56,872 nt of DNA from Paludibacteraceae bacterium (GCA_024401455.1 JAKSLA010000018.1:1-56872); one strand, 5' to 3'. Shown: positions 1 through 7,267, counted from the stretch's first letter. The notes: generated from the sequence alone by a model not told the origin. Made by a program: numbers and translations.

Positions 1-224
1 CGTTGAAGGCCCTTTCCGACGAAGGTCTCGCAGAAAACTTTGGCTATAGAAGGGGGGTGGCCGAAGGCGAAATCAAAGGCGAAATCAAAGGCGAAATCAA
101 AGGTAGAGCAGAAGAGAAGATCGAAACCGTAAAGATGCTTTTGGCAAATGGTGTAGATATAAACATCATTGCTAAATGTTGTAGGCTCTCTGTCGAGGAG
201 GTGCTTAAACTGAAAGAGGAGTAG
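1..224 (+). CDS. Rpn-family PD-(D/E)XK nuclease/transposase, 3' end only
   Basis: The reading frame is open at the left edge, so only the last ~74 residues of a longer protein are visible. The sequence is the low-complexity tail typical of Rpn/PD-(D/E)XK transposase-nucleases: an acidic/alanine stretch, three GEIK repeats encoded by a 12-base direct repeat (about 67-102), then a short helical end with ANGVDINIIAKCC and LSVEEVLKLKEE. Family members use an N-terminal nuclease domain, which lies outside the window. A near copy of this tail follows directly at 250-588. The family assignment rests on the tail only. Confidence 0.6.
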   Translation, partial: LKALSDEGLAENFGYRRGVAEGEIKGEIKGEIKGRAEEKIETVKMLLANGVDINIIAKCCRLSVEEVLKLKEE

Positions 225-249
225 GAGCATCATCAAAAATTTAGGACGT

Positions 250-588
250 ATGGACACTATAGACGAAACGATTATCGCCAACGCCGACGAGGGACTTCTT
301 CATTTGATAGAGAAGGCCAAGGTTGCCGCCCTTTCCAAAGAGGAGTACGCCGAATATGAGGCATCGTTGAAGGCACTTTCTGACGAAGGCCTCGCAGAAA
401 ACTTTGGTTATAGAAGGGGGAGGTATGAAGGCAAAGCAGAAGGCAAAGCAGAAGGTAAAGCAGAAGGTAGAGCAGAAGAGAAGAGCGAAACCGTAAAGAT
501 GCTTTTGGCAAATGGTGTGGATATAAACATCATTGCTAAATGTTGTAGGCTCTCCATCAAGGAGGTGCTTAAACTGAAAGAGGAGTAG
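250..588 (+). CDS. Duplicated, N-terminally truncated Rpn-family nuclease tail
   Basis: 112 residues starting at ATG 250 (MDTIDETIIANADEG). Residues 39-112 repeat the tail of the preceding partial gene almost exactly, except that the internal repeat is now GKAE (12-base units, about 430-478) rather than GEIK. No nuclease core is present, so this is most likely the product of a tandem duplication of the 3' end and not a working enzyme; it could still be expressed as a small protein. A third, shorter and degenerate copy of the start of this unit is visible at about 593-640 (TTGATGGAGAAGGC then CCAAAGAAGAG). Confidence 0.5.
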   Translation: MDTIDETIIANADEGLLHLIEKAKVAALSKEEYAEYEASLKALSDEGLAENFGYRRGRYEGKAEGKAEGKAEGRAEEKSETVKMLLANGVDINIIAKCCRLSIKEVLKLKEE

Positions 589-592
589 GGCT

Positions 593-640
593 GATTTGAT
601 GGAGAAGGCTTCTCCCAAAGAAGAGAGTGGAGAAGAACCG
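593..640 (+). pseudogene. Third degenerate remnant of the Rpn tail repeat
   Basis: The bases around 597-632 match the 303-345 part of the copy at 250-588 (LIEKA followed by SKEE) with a short internal deletion. It has no long reading frame. It supports repeated unequal duplication of this 3' segment. Confidence 0.4.
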
Positions 641-659
641 AATTCCATAGTGAATGCAA

Positions 660-1030
660 ATGCGTGTCGAAAACATCCCATTACGAATTTAATGCGGCCT
701 TTTATTGTTAATAAATCTTAATGGCATGTGCGATTGTGGATTTATTCTACAACTGAAGTCCTCAGAATAGTTGAAATTTGCAGTGTTGAAAATGAGTTCA
801 ACAATTAGAGTGGTTATACAAAAAATACAGGTTTTTAGCTACCCTCTCTTTTAAAGATGATTATAGTTTTTATTGTGTGATATATTATAAATAAGCTAAT
901 GTTTAATGAGGCGAAGTCTCTTTGTTTTGCTTTGCATCGGGCTTAGAGATGAGAATTGATAGTTTTAGATTGTCGATCAATCTTTAAGTGAAAAAGGATT
1001 GGAAATCATTTGATTTCCGGTCCTTTTTTT
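660..1030. other. AT-rich gene-free stretch
   Basis: No credible gene is visible. A 15-codon reading frame starts at ATG 899 and ends at a TAG before 950, and an inverted repeat ATTGAT/ATCAAT surrounds about 956-982, but neither is convincing alone. The stretch ends in the hairpin at about 997-1031. Confidence 0.4.
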
Positions 1031-1031
1031 T
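997..1031 (-). terminator. Terminator, probably bidirectional
   Basis: Stem AGGATTGGAAATCA / TGATTTCCGGTCCT (one G-U pair) with loop TT and T runs on both sides. It lies 34 bases past the stop of the minus-strand gene at 1065-1643. Confidence 0.65.
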
Positions 1032-1064
1032 GGATGCCAGTGGTTTGATAAGCAGAAAAGATGC

Positions 1065-1643
1065 TTAATCCATGTCCAGTAAGCATTCGTGAAGCGAGGC
1101 GTATGTGTTGTTCTCTTCTTCGTAGTCGAGGAGTGCGTTGCGAAGTTCGGGGAGATTGTTGGCCTCTATGCCAAGGTTATGCTTGGCCCATTGACAAGCT
1201 TCTGCTATTGTGTCAAAAAACTCTTCATCCATATACTCTGTGGCAATTCCGTAACGAGTGCGAAATACCTCACCGTTTACATCGTTTGTTTCCATCACGC
1301 CATCGTCGTCTGGGTCTGTAAAGTATAGGATTTTGAGGGAGGGGAAGCGGTGACGGATAAGATTGTGAAGTTCAAATGGCGCACGCCATGCCGACTCTGT
1401 TGAAATCCAAAGGACCTTTTCTGAGTCCAATTCGAAATGGCAAATTTGCCCACGCAAATCTATTGCGGGCACTTCCTCACATAACTCTTCGAGAAAGTGC
1501 CTAAACGACATGCGACCATAATATTCAGCGTCGCGTATAAAAGCGTCCGGGTGATTTATTACTCTGTTCATGATGTCATGTAACATCTTGATTTCTTTCT
1601 CATCACCAGAGATATGGTGAGATGTGTAAGCGTAGTTAGGCAT
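1065..1643 (-). CDS. YubB/Api92-like ferredoxin-like-fold protein
   Basis: 192 residues. The opening MPNYAYTSHHISGDEKEI matches the usual N-terminus of Api92-like/YubB (DUF1281-type) proteins, which begin MPNW-x(4)-hydrophobic-G and are common on plasmids, phages and in accessory islands. The C-terminal half carries an acidic loop (FTDPDDDGVMETND, residues ~108-121). No catalytic motif is recognisable, and no biochemical role is known to me for this family. It is transcribed away from the 76-residue gene at 1807, and a hairpin terminator follows its stop. The upstream region has three TAGATC repeats (1667-1710). Family call is moderate; function unknown. Confidence 0.55.
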   Translation of the reverse strand: MPNYAYTSHHISGDEKEIKMLHDIMNRVINHPDAFIRDAEYYGRMSFRHFLEELCEEVPAIDLRGQICHFELDSEKVLWISTESAWRAPFELHNLIRHRFPSLKILYFTDPDDDGVMETNDVNGEVFRTRYGIATEYMDEEFFDTIAEACQWAKHNLGIEANNLPELRNALLDYEEENNTYASLHECLLDMD

Positions 1644-1666
1644 AATCTTTTTTGAAGTAAAGGTCG

Positions 1667-1778
1667 TAGATCATTGTGAAACAGACAAATTATTTAGATC
1701 ATGTTAGATCTTGGGGTGGGGAAGTTAAGAAAAATTAGGATGAAGTTGTTGTTTCTATTTCTGATCTGTTTTGATCAG
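1667..1778. promoter_or_regulatory. GATC-rich divergent intergenic region
   Basis: Five GATC tetramers fall at 1669, 1697, 1707, 1763 and 1773. The last two form an inverted repeat CTGATC / GATCAG (1761-1766 and 1773-1778) overlapping the TTG of a promoter for the next gene; 1697 and 1707 are spaced by 10 bp within TTAGATC repeats. GATC is the predicted target of the methylases encoded at 2611 and 4337, so methylation-dependent control is possible but inferred. Confidence 0.4.
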
Positions 1779-1798
1779 TAAATAATTTAGTATTTTTG
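1771..1798 (+). promoter_or_regulatory. Bacteroidetes-type promoter
   Basis: TTG at 1771-1773, 17 bp, then TATTTTTG at 1791-1798 (TAnnTTTG consensus). The start codon of the next gene is at 1807, so the transcript would be nearly leaderless. Confidence 0.5.
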
Positions 1799-1806
1799 TA
1801 AGTGTT

Positions 1807-2037
1807 ATGGCTCAACTTGCAATCATTAATTACGAAGTGGCTTCGATAGATATAATAAATTTATCTGAAGCAATTGAAAGAGAATACGCTGATGATTATG
1901 ATCGATTGGTATATGGTAAGATGGGATATAAAACATCTTCTGTTTACTATATGATTGCGGAAAATATCAGTGTTCGTCAGATTGAAGAATATGCTATAAA
2001 AAATGCCCAAGAGCATCCTTATGGCAAAAAACTATAG
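1807..2037 (+). CDS. Hypothetical small protein (76 residues)
   Basis: I do not recognise this protein. It begins MAQLAIINYEVASIDIINLSE and is predicted helical and mildly acidic, with a conserved-looking end (EEYAIKNAQEHPYGKKL). No signal peptide, membrane segment, metal motif or clear helix-turn-helix is visible. A good -7 box ends 8 bases before the ATG, which supports it as a real gene. It sits between a YubB-like gene and the candidate structured RNA preceding a GATC restriction operon, so it is probably an accessory gene; no toxin partner is visible. Confidence 0.5.
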   Translation: MAQLAIINYEVASIDIINLSEAIEREYADDYDRLVYGKMGYKTSSVYYMIAENISVRQIEEYAIKNAQEHPYGKKL

Positions 2038-2052
2038 GAGCGTCACATATTG

Positions 2053-2315
2053 AAAAAGCGTCATTGACCGCTTGTTTTTGATCGATTGAAACTTCCACAT
2101 TCAAAGAGTTGTCGGAAACAAAGCAGGAAGTGATGCCTATGGGTATGCTAATCACGCATCCTGTGTGTGCAGAAGGTCTCTCGTAAGACTTTCATGCACA
2201 CTTTGGGGTTGTGTTTGTATACTTCACGTAGGTATCGCTCTGCTAATTCTCAACTCAAGGCTGTGGAAGGCCCCAATCGAAGAATGAGCAGAAGTGAATA
2301 CCTACGCTTTTTTTT
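2053..2315 (+). ncRNA. Candidate structured non-coding RNA
   Basis: About 265 bases with several strong stems and no good reading frame. Possible closing stem AAAAAGCGT (2053-2061) with ACGCTTTTT (2304-2312). Hairpin A: CAGGA/TCCTG (2124-2128, 2159-2163) enclosing GTGAT/ATCAC and ATGCC/GGTAT. Hairpin B: GTGTGCA+GAAGGTCT (2165-2179) with AGACTTTC+TGCACAC (2186-2201), 15 pairs with one bulge. Hairpin C: CGTAGGTAT (2227-2235) with ATACCTACG (2298-2306), followed by eight T (2308-2315), a terminator shape. I cannot match it to 6S RNA, tmRNA, RNase P RNA, SRP RNA or a known riboswitch. The 5' end is uncertain. Confidence 0.45.
2227..2315 (+). terminator. Intrinsic terminator of the candidate ncRNA
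   Basis: Nine-pair stem CGTAGGTAT/ATACCTACG, extended after an internal loop by TCTGCT/AGCAGA, then a run of eight T. Confidence 0.55.
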
Positions 2316-2398
2316 GTATAACATTGATAATAAAATGTCTGTTTTAGGTATTGGCGGATTCAACATAATAGATCAAATAGATAAAAATCTCGTACATC

Positions 2399-2456
2399 AT
2401 TGCCGTTACTGATAATCCAGAATTAGCACCTCAGAATTAGCATCAGTACATTTACG
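2399..2456 (+). repeat. Imperfect hairpin with an internal direct repeat
   Basis: Arms ACTGAT and ATCAGT, with outer CCGT and ACGG (2403-2456), enclose two direct copies of CAGAATTAGCA (about 2418 and 2432). It lies in the gene-free stretch between the candidate ncRNA and the dam gene; purpose unknown. Confidence 0.35.
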
Positions 2457-2551
2457 GAAACGATGTTTACGCTTCTTCATAAGGGCGTGAACTGAATTTT
2501 TGTTGTCTGATGCTGGCCGTGCTAAGCCATGGATTAACCTCAAATCTTCTT

Positions 2552-2590
2552 TCATGCCCTTTTCTAAAATTTGGAGAAGGGCATTTTTAC
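2552..2590 (+). terminator. Intrinsic terminator just upstream of the Dam gene
   Basis: Stem TGCCCTT/AAGGGCA extended by G-U pairs (TGCCCTTTTCT with GGAGAAGGGCA), then TTTTTA. It ends about 20 bases before ATG 2611. It insulates the restriction operon from upstream transcription and implies a transcript ending here. Confidence 0.6.
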
Positions 2591-2610
2591 TAGGTCTTGC
2601 AATATTTATC

Positions 2611-3495
2611 ATGAGAGCAAAACCTTTTATTAAGTGGGTTGGGGGTAAATCACAACTTATAGAACAATTGGATGCTCAGTTACCTACAGATTTTGGTGAT
2701 TGGGAAAATGTTACCTACATCGAGCCTTTTGTGGGTGGAGGGGCGATGCTTTTCTATATGCTTCAGCGCTATCACAATATTCAGCATGCTGTCATTAATG
2801 ATATTAATCCTGACCTTGTCTGCTGTTATAAGACGGTTCGTGACCAAGTGGAAATGCTTATCGAATCGCTTCGAAATTATGAACAATTATATTTAGCGTT
2901 GCAGACGGAAGAGGATCGAAAAGATTTTTATATGTCTGCTCGTAGTCGCTATAATGAGAAGAGTTTGGATTCGATAGAAAACACCACTTTGTTTTTCTTC
3001 CTTAATCGTACCTGTTTCAATGGTTTGTATAGAGTTAATAAGAGTGGACTTTTCAATGTGCCATTCGGGAAGTATGCTAATCCAACCATATGCGACCCTG
3101 ATACGCTTCGTTTGGATAGTGAGTTGTTGCAACGAGTTGAGATTGCGAATGGTGATTTTGCAGAAACTTTTCAATATGCGCAAGGCAATACTCTTTTCTA
3201 TTTTGACCCTCCATATCGTCCTTTAAGTGATACTTCAAGTTTTAATGACTATACAAAGGAGGCTTTTAATGATAAAGCGCAGATACGACTGAAAGAGTAT
3301 TGTGATCGTATTCATGCTGCTGGTTATCATTTTATGCTCAGTAACTCGGATTGTAAAGGGAAGAATGAAGCAGATAACTTCTTTGATATATTGTATGAAG
3401 CATATCATATAGAGCGTGTATGGGCTTCGCGTAATATTAATGCTATTGCATCGAAACGGGGTAAACTCACAGAAATACTTGTTCGTAACTATTAA
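2611..3495 (+). CDS. dpnM: DNA adenine methyltransferase, Dam/DpnM type (GATC)
   Basis: 294 residues; transfers a methyl group from S-adenosylmethionine to N6 of adenine, most probably in GATC. It has the D12/Dam-class order: KWVGGKSQL at residues 8-16, the SAM motif EPFVGGGAM at 38-46 and the catalytic DPPY at ~199-202. ATG 2611 is chosen because the family begins MxxKPFIKWVGGK; the frame extends upstream to 2500 but through the terminator hairpin. It is the first gene of a three-gene operon with a DpnII-like endonuclease 4 bases downstream and a second methylase after that, and so protects host DNA from that nuclease. Confidence 0.9.
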   Translation: MRAKPFIKWVGGKSQLIEQLDAQLPTDFGDWENVTYIEPFVGGGAMLFYMLQRYHNIQHAVINDINPDLVCCYKTVRDQVEMLIESLRNYEQLYLALQTEEDRKDFYMSARSRYNEKSLDSIENTTLFFFLNRTCFNGLYRVNKSGLFNVPFGKYANPTICDPDTLRLDSELLQRVEIANGDFAETFQYAQGNTLFYFDPPYRPLSDTSSFNDYTKEAFNDKAQIRLKEYCDRIHAAGYHFMLSNSDCKGKNEADNFFDILYEAYHIERVWASRNINAIASKRGKLTEILVRNY

Positions 3496-3499
3496 AAAT

Positions 3500-4327
3500 A
3501 TGGAGAAAGATTTCAATAAATTCATGTCTCAACTTCAAGAGACAAATCAAACACTTGACTTTTTCTGTGATTTCGATAAAATCGCAAAGAATGTAGAGGA
3601 TATAAAACTCAGTTTATGCATACTTAATAGCCTTTTAGGAGCGGCGGATATGCGTAAGGCAGTTGAAACAATATGGAAGCGAGATAAAAGTGCATTTAAT
3701 GTTATGGATATCCTTATTGCTGTTCGCAGTGAAGGTCATAAAAAGGTGTTAAACTCATTAGGAGAATGCGTAGTTATAGACTCATTGTTCAAGTCTGTGG
3801 ATGGGGTAATGGAGTATCTTGACAATACAGGTCTTACTGAAATTTTCCAGCAAAATAAGATAAAAGATTTGGTGGACTATGTATTTGGTATAGAGACTGG
3901 ATTGGATTCAAATGCCAGGAAGAATCGAAGCGGTCATGTAATGGAAGGTGTGGTGGCTCGTATATTTGAAGAAGCGGAGGTTGAGTATCGTCAAGAAGTC
4001 TATTCAAGAGAATGGCCTTCCGTCTCAAAGGCATTGGGTAGTGATGAGAAGCGTTTTGATTTTGTCGTGAAAACAAAGTCTAAGACTTATCTTATGGAGG
4101 TAAATTTCTATAGTGGAGGGGGCTCAAAACTGAATGAAGTGGCACGTTCCTATTCTGATATTGCGCCTAAGATCAACAATGTTCAAGGCTTTGAGTTCGT
4201 ATGGATTACTGATGGTGTTGGTTGGAAGAGTGCACGGAATAAGCTACAAGAGGCGTATAACATTATACCAAGTATTTATAATCTGACTGACATTGTTGAT
4301 TTTGTCAAAATGATAAAAAACGAATAA
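3500..4327 (+). CDS. dpnII: DpnII-family type II restriction endonuclease (GATC)
   Basis: 275 residues, close to the ~288 of R.DpnII. It should cut unmethylated GATC. The PD-(D/E)XK-like core is visible as RFDFVVK (Asp ~187) followed by YLMEVNFY (Glu ~200, Asn ~202), then a GGGSKLNE loop, the arrangement of the DpnII group. ATG 3500 (MEKDFNKFMSQLQE) begins four bases after the dam stop codon; the longer upstream frame overlaps dam and is not needed. It is flanked by two methylase genes. No truncation or missing core residue is evident. Confidence 0.88.
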   Translation: MEKDFNKFMSQLQETNQTLDFFCDFDKIAKNVEDIKLSLCILNSLLGAADMRKAVETIWKRDKSAFNVMDILIAVRSEGHKKVLNSLGECVVIDSLFKSVDGVMEYLDNTGLTEIFQQNKIKDLVDYVFGIETGLDSNARKNRSGHVMEGVVARIFEEAEVEYRQEVYSREWPSVSKALGSDEKRFDFVVKTKSKTYLMEVNFYSGGGSKLNEVARSYSDIAPKINNVQGFEFVWITDGVGWKSARNKLQEAYNIIPSIYNLTDIVDFVKMIKNE

Positions 4328-4336
4328 CCTCAAATT

Positions 4337-5257
4337 ATGATTGAAGCCTACTATAAATCATCCAACAATGATTTTCTTCTTGCTTATGGAGATACATTCC
4401 AATTATTGAAGAATTTCTCTTTCAAGTTTGATATGATATTTGCAGACCCTCCATATTTCCTTTCCAATGGAGGTATTAGTCTTCAAAGTGGCAAGGTTGT
4501 GTGTGTGAATAAAGGAGATTGGGATAAGGGAAAAACTCCGGAAGAAATGAACGAATTCAACCTGGAGTGGCTTCGTTTGTGTCGAGATAAATTAAAGGAT
4601 AATGGTACTATATGGGTTTCTGGTACTTACCATAATATTTTTTCAGTAGCAAATTGTCTTACAAAACTCGGATATAAGATTCTTAATGTAATAACATGGC
4701 AGAAAACTAATCCTCCAATTAATATATCGTGTCGTTTTTTTACCTATTCAACAGAATTTATTGTTTGGGCAAGAAAAAATCAGAAAGTATCTCATAAGTA
4801 TAATTATGAATTGATGAAACGATTAAATGATAACAAACAAATGACAGATGTTTGGCGTCTCCCTGCTATTGGACGTTGGGAAAAGTCATGTGGCAAACAC
4901 CCCACACAAAAGCCTCTTTCGTTATTGACTCGTATCATTTTGGCCTGCACTGATAAGGGAGATTGGATTTTTGATCCTTTTAGTGGTAGTTCAACTACTG
5001 GAATAGCTGCAAACTTGTGCAATAGGAAATTTGCAGGAATAGAACAATCTGAAGAGTTTTGTGCTATGAGCAAAGCCAGAAGGGAAGAGATTGAGGATGT
5101 TAGACAAAGAATGAATCTAATGCATCATATTGTTGACTTTAAAACTTTGGAAGCAAATAAGCAATTCAGTTTGTTTGACGATGTGAATGGTAATACGTCA
5201 TGTGAGGGTGACTATGGCCTGTATGGAGACCTTCCCTTTGATACGAAACCAGAGTAG
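4337..5257 (+). CDS. dpnA: Second adenine methyltransferase, DpnA type
   Basis: 306 residues, N6-adenine methylase of the beta type: the catalytic motif FADPPYF comes first (residues 35-41) and the SAM motif FDPFSGSSTTG near residue 212, the reverse order of Dam. In DpnII systems this second enzyme (DpnA) can methylate single-stranded DNA and helps establish the system in new cells. It starts 9 bases after the endonuclease gene. Here the gene order is methylase, nuclease, second methylase, unlike the dpnM-dpnA-dpnB order of Streptococcus pneumoniae. The C-terminal tail (NTSCEGDYGLYGDLPFD) is unremarkable. Confidence 0.85.
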   Translation: MIEAYYKSSNNDFLLAYGDTFQLLKNFSFKFDMIFADPPYFLSNGGISLQSGKVVCVNKGDWDKGKTPEEMNEFNLEWLRLCRDKLKDNGTIWVSGTYHNIFSVANCLTKLGYKILNVITWQKTNPPINISCRFFTYSTEFIVWARKNQKVSHKYNYELMKRLNDNKQMTDVWRLPAIGRWEKSCGKHPTQKPLSLLTRIILACTDKGDWIFDPFSGSSTTGIAANLCNRKFAGIEQSEEFCAMSKARREEIEDVRQRMNLMHHIVDFKTLEANKQFSLFDDVNGNTSCEGDYGLYGDLPFDTKPE

Positions 5258-5296
5258 TGTCCTGGAAGCGGCCTCCCTCTTAACCTCGTCTTTAAA

Positions 5297-5335
5297 CAAA
5301 AAAAGCGAAACAGTCTCCCGTTTCGCCTTTATTTT
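5297..5335 (-). terminator. Bidirectional terminator between dpnA and ispG
   Basis: Perfect 7-pair stem GCGAAAC / GTTTCGC with flanking A and T runs; seven T follow on the minus strand, ending ispG, and TTTATTTTT follows on the plus strand. Confidence 0.75.
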
Positions 5336-5351
5336 TATGGCTGTTTCGTCT

Positions 5352-7208
5352 TTATTTTTCTTTCCAGTCACCATTGTCCTTGATGAGTTGGATGAGTTTT
5401 TCGACGGCTTCGCTTTCTGGAACTAACTTCTCTACGCAAGTTTGACCTTTGTAGAGGTTTACTTTGCCTTTCGCTGAGCCTACATATCCGTAATCGGCGT
5501 CGGCCATTTCGCCTGGTCCGTTTACGATGCAGCCCATAATGCCGATTTTAAGCCCCTTTAGATGCGATGTCTTGGCTTTTATGTCGGCTATGGTACTCTG
5601 CATATTGTAGAGGGTTCGACCGCAACTTGGACAGGAAATGTACTCCGTCTTGCTGACTCTTGCTCTTGCTGCCTGCAAAATGCCGAATGCGATGGAGAGC
5701 GTCTTTGCGTGTTCGATGTTTGGATTTTCAATCCAAAGTCCGTCGCCCAAACCGTCAATGAAGAACATGCCGGCGTCTGCGCCTGCCATGATTTGTAACT
5801 TCTGGTTGTCCTTCTCTTCGTAACTGCGTTTGATGACAACTGGATTTTTGATGCCTTTGCTTAAAAGAAGGTGGAAGAATGCCTTCTGCTCTCCGACACC
5901 ATTGATGTGGTTGGTCTCGATGATGAAAACGCATTGGTCGTCGATGAGTTGAAGCAACTTGTCGTCTGCCTCCGAATAGTTGATCTGGAGAAATTTGACG
6001 TTGCATGAGACCTCTTTTATCTTTTCAGCATTTTGTGCGGAAAAGAGAGGGTAGGTCTCTTCTTTGCCATCCCATGCCTCAAATCTTAGAATGCTGCGTA
6101 TTCCTTGCTTCGCTTGGCCGTCTGCGCAATAAACGTAGTCGGCTACCAGTCCTTGGTGCGCTTCCGCTTGGTTGGCTATGACGATGGGCAGTTTTAAGCC
6201 TCCGATATTTTCAATGCAGAGGGTCTCCCTTTTGCGATAAACGAATGGGTTGACTTTTTGGCTGTCTTTGCCGTTGATGTGAGGGTGGTTGGCTCTTTGT
6301 GTTACGTATTGAGCCAAGAATTGGGCCACTGGAATTTCGCATTCGGGTGCTTCGCTCAATGAAACACGAATCGTGTCGCCAATGCCGTCGTTAAGCAACG
6401 CACCGATACCTACGGCTGATTTGATTCGGCCGTCTTCTCCGTCTCCTGCTTCTGTTACGCCAAGGTGTAGCGGGAAGTTCATTCCCTCTTCTTTCATCGT
6501 GGCTGCCAATAGGCGAACGGTCTGCACCATGATGACGGTGTTAGACGCTTTGATGGAGATGACGATGTTGGAGAAGTTCTCCTCGCGACAGATGCGGAGA
6601 AACTCCATGCACGACTCCACCATGCCTTGGGATGTGTCGCCGTAACGGCTGAGAATGCGGTCGGAGAGAGAACCGTGGTTTACGCCTATACGGATAGCCG
6701 TTTTGTTCTCTTTGCAGATGTTGAGAAACGGAATGAGTCGAGTGCGGATCTTTTCAATCTCTTGTTGATATTCTTCGTCTGTATATTCAAATCTTTTGTT
6801 GGTGTGTACGCTGTCAACAAAGTTGCCTGGGTTGATGCGGACTTTCTCCACGTGTTGGGCGGCAACGTCGGCTGCGTTGGGGTTGAAGTGGATGTCGGCC
6901 ACTAATGGGGTGGTGAATCCTTTGGCATGAAGTCCGCTGTGGATTTCCTTCAAATTGGTCGCCTCTTTCACACCTTGGGCGGTGAAGCGGACTAATTCGC
7001 CACCTGCCTCGATGATGCGGATGCTTTGTTCGATGCTGGGTTCCGTATCGTTGGTGTTGGTATTGGCCATTGATTGGATGCGGATAGGAGCGTCGCTGCC
7101 TAATGTGAGGGCACCGATGAAAACTTTGCTTGAGTTTCTACGCTTGTAGTTGAAAAGTGCATCCGCCGATTCGTCCTGCAGATGCGTCTTATATGTTTCT
7201 ATTCCCAT
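5352..7208 (-). CDS. ispG: 4-hydroxy-3-methylbut-2-enyl diphosphate synthase (long form)
   Basis: Makes HMBPP from methylerythritol cyclodiphosphate in the non-mevalonate isoprenoid pathway, using a 4Fe-4S cluster. About 618 residues, the long form with a large insert between the TIM barrel and the C-terminal reductase-like domain, as in plants and Bacteroidetes. The cluster ligands are visible in CPSCGRT and MGCIVNGPGEM near the C-terminus. I chose ATG 7208 (MGIETYKTHLQ): the in-frame GTG at 7226 abuts the -7 box TATATTTG (on the minus strand, about 7225-7232) and would lie at or before the transcription start. Single gene, ended by the hairpin at 5297. Confidence 0.93.
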   Translation of the reverse strand: MGIETYKTHLQDESADALFNYKRRNSSKVFIGALTLGSDAPIRIQSMANTNTNDTEPSIEQSIRIIEAGGELVRFTAQGVKEATNLKEIHSGLHAKGFTTPLVADIHFNPNAADVAAQHVEKVRINPGNFVDSVHTNKRFEYTDEEYQQEIEKIRTRLIPFLNICKENKTAIRIGVNHGSLSDRILSRYGDTSQGMVESCMEFLRICREENFSNIVISIKASNTVIMVQTVRLLAATMKEEGMNFPLHLGVTEAGDGEDGRIKSAVGIGALLNDGIGDTIRVSLSEAPECEIPVAQFLAQYVTQRANHPHINGKDSQKVNPFVYRKRETLCIENIGGLKLPIVIANQAEAHQGLVADYVYCADGQAKQGIRSILRFEAWDGKEETYPLFSAQNAEKIKEVSCNVKFLQINYSEADDKLLQLIDDQCVFIIETNHINGVGEQKAFFHLLLSKGIKNPVVIKRSYEEKDNQKLQIMAGADAGMFFIDGLGDGLWIENPNIEHAKTLSIAFGILQAARARVSKTEYISCPSCGRTLYNMQSTIADIKAKTSHLKGLKIGIMGCIVNGPGEMADADYGYVGSAKGKVNLYKGQTCVEKLVPESEAVEKLIQLIKDNGDWKEK

Positions 7209-7267
7209 GTCAGTATTTGTTTTCACAAATATACAAATTGGTGTTGTATTAGTTTAAATGCGGACAT

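Noticed and set aside
60-110. Short direct repeats that might suggest a CRISPR array
   Set aside because: The 12-base units are contiguous, in frame and code for GEIK/GKAE, with no spacers. No other array-like pattern was seen in the window.
241-681. Minus-strand open frames over the Rpn tail copies (146, 79 and 83 residues)
   Set aside because: They are shadows of the repeat-rich plus-strand tails, with cysteine/phenylalanine runs produced by the reverse of the GKAE repeats.
2167-2412. 81-residue plus-strand open frame
   Set aside because: It runs through the candidate RNA hairpins and the terminator stem, has no start signal and no family resemblance.
2406-2612. 68-residue minus-strand open frame beginning MINIARPSKNALLQ
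   Set aside because: It overlaps the terminator before dam and the repeat hairpin. The sequence has a vaguely familiar basic stretch but no promoter or motif, so I treat it as antisense to structured DNA.
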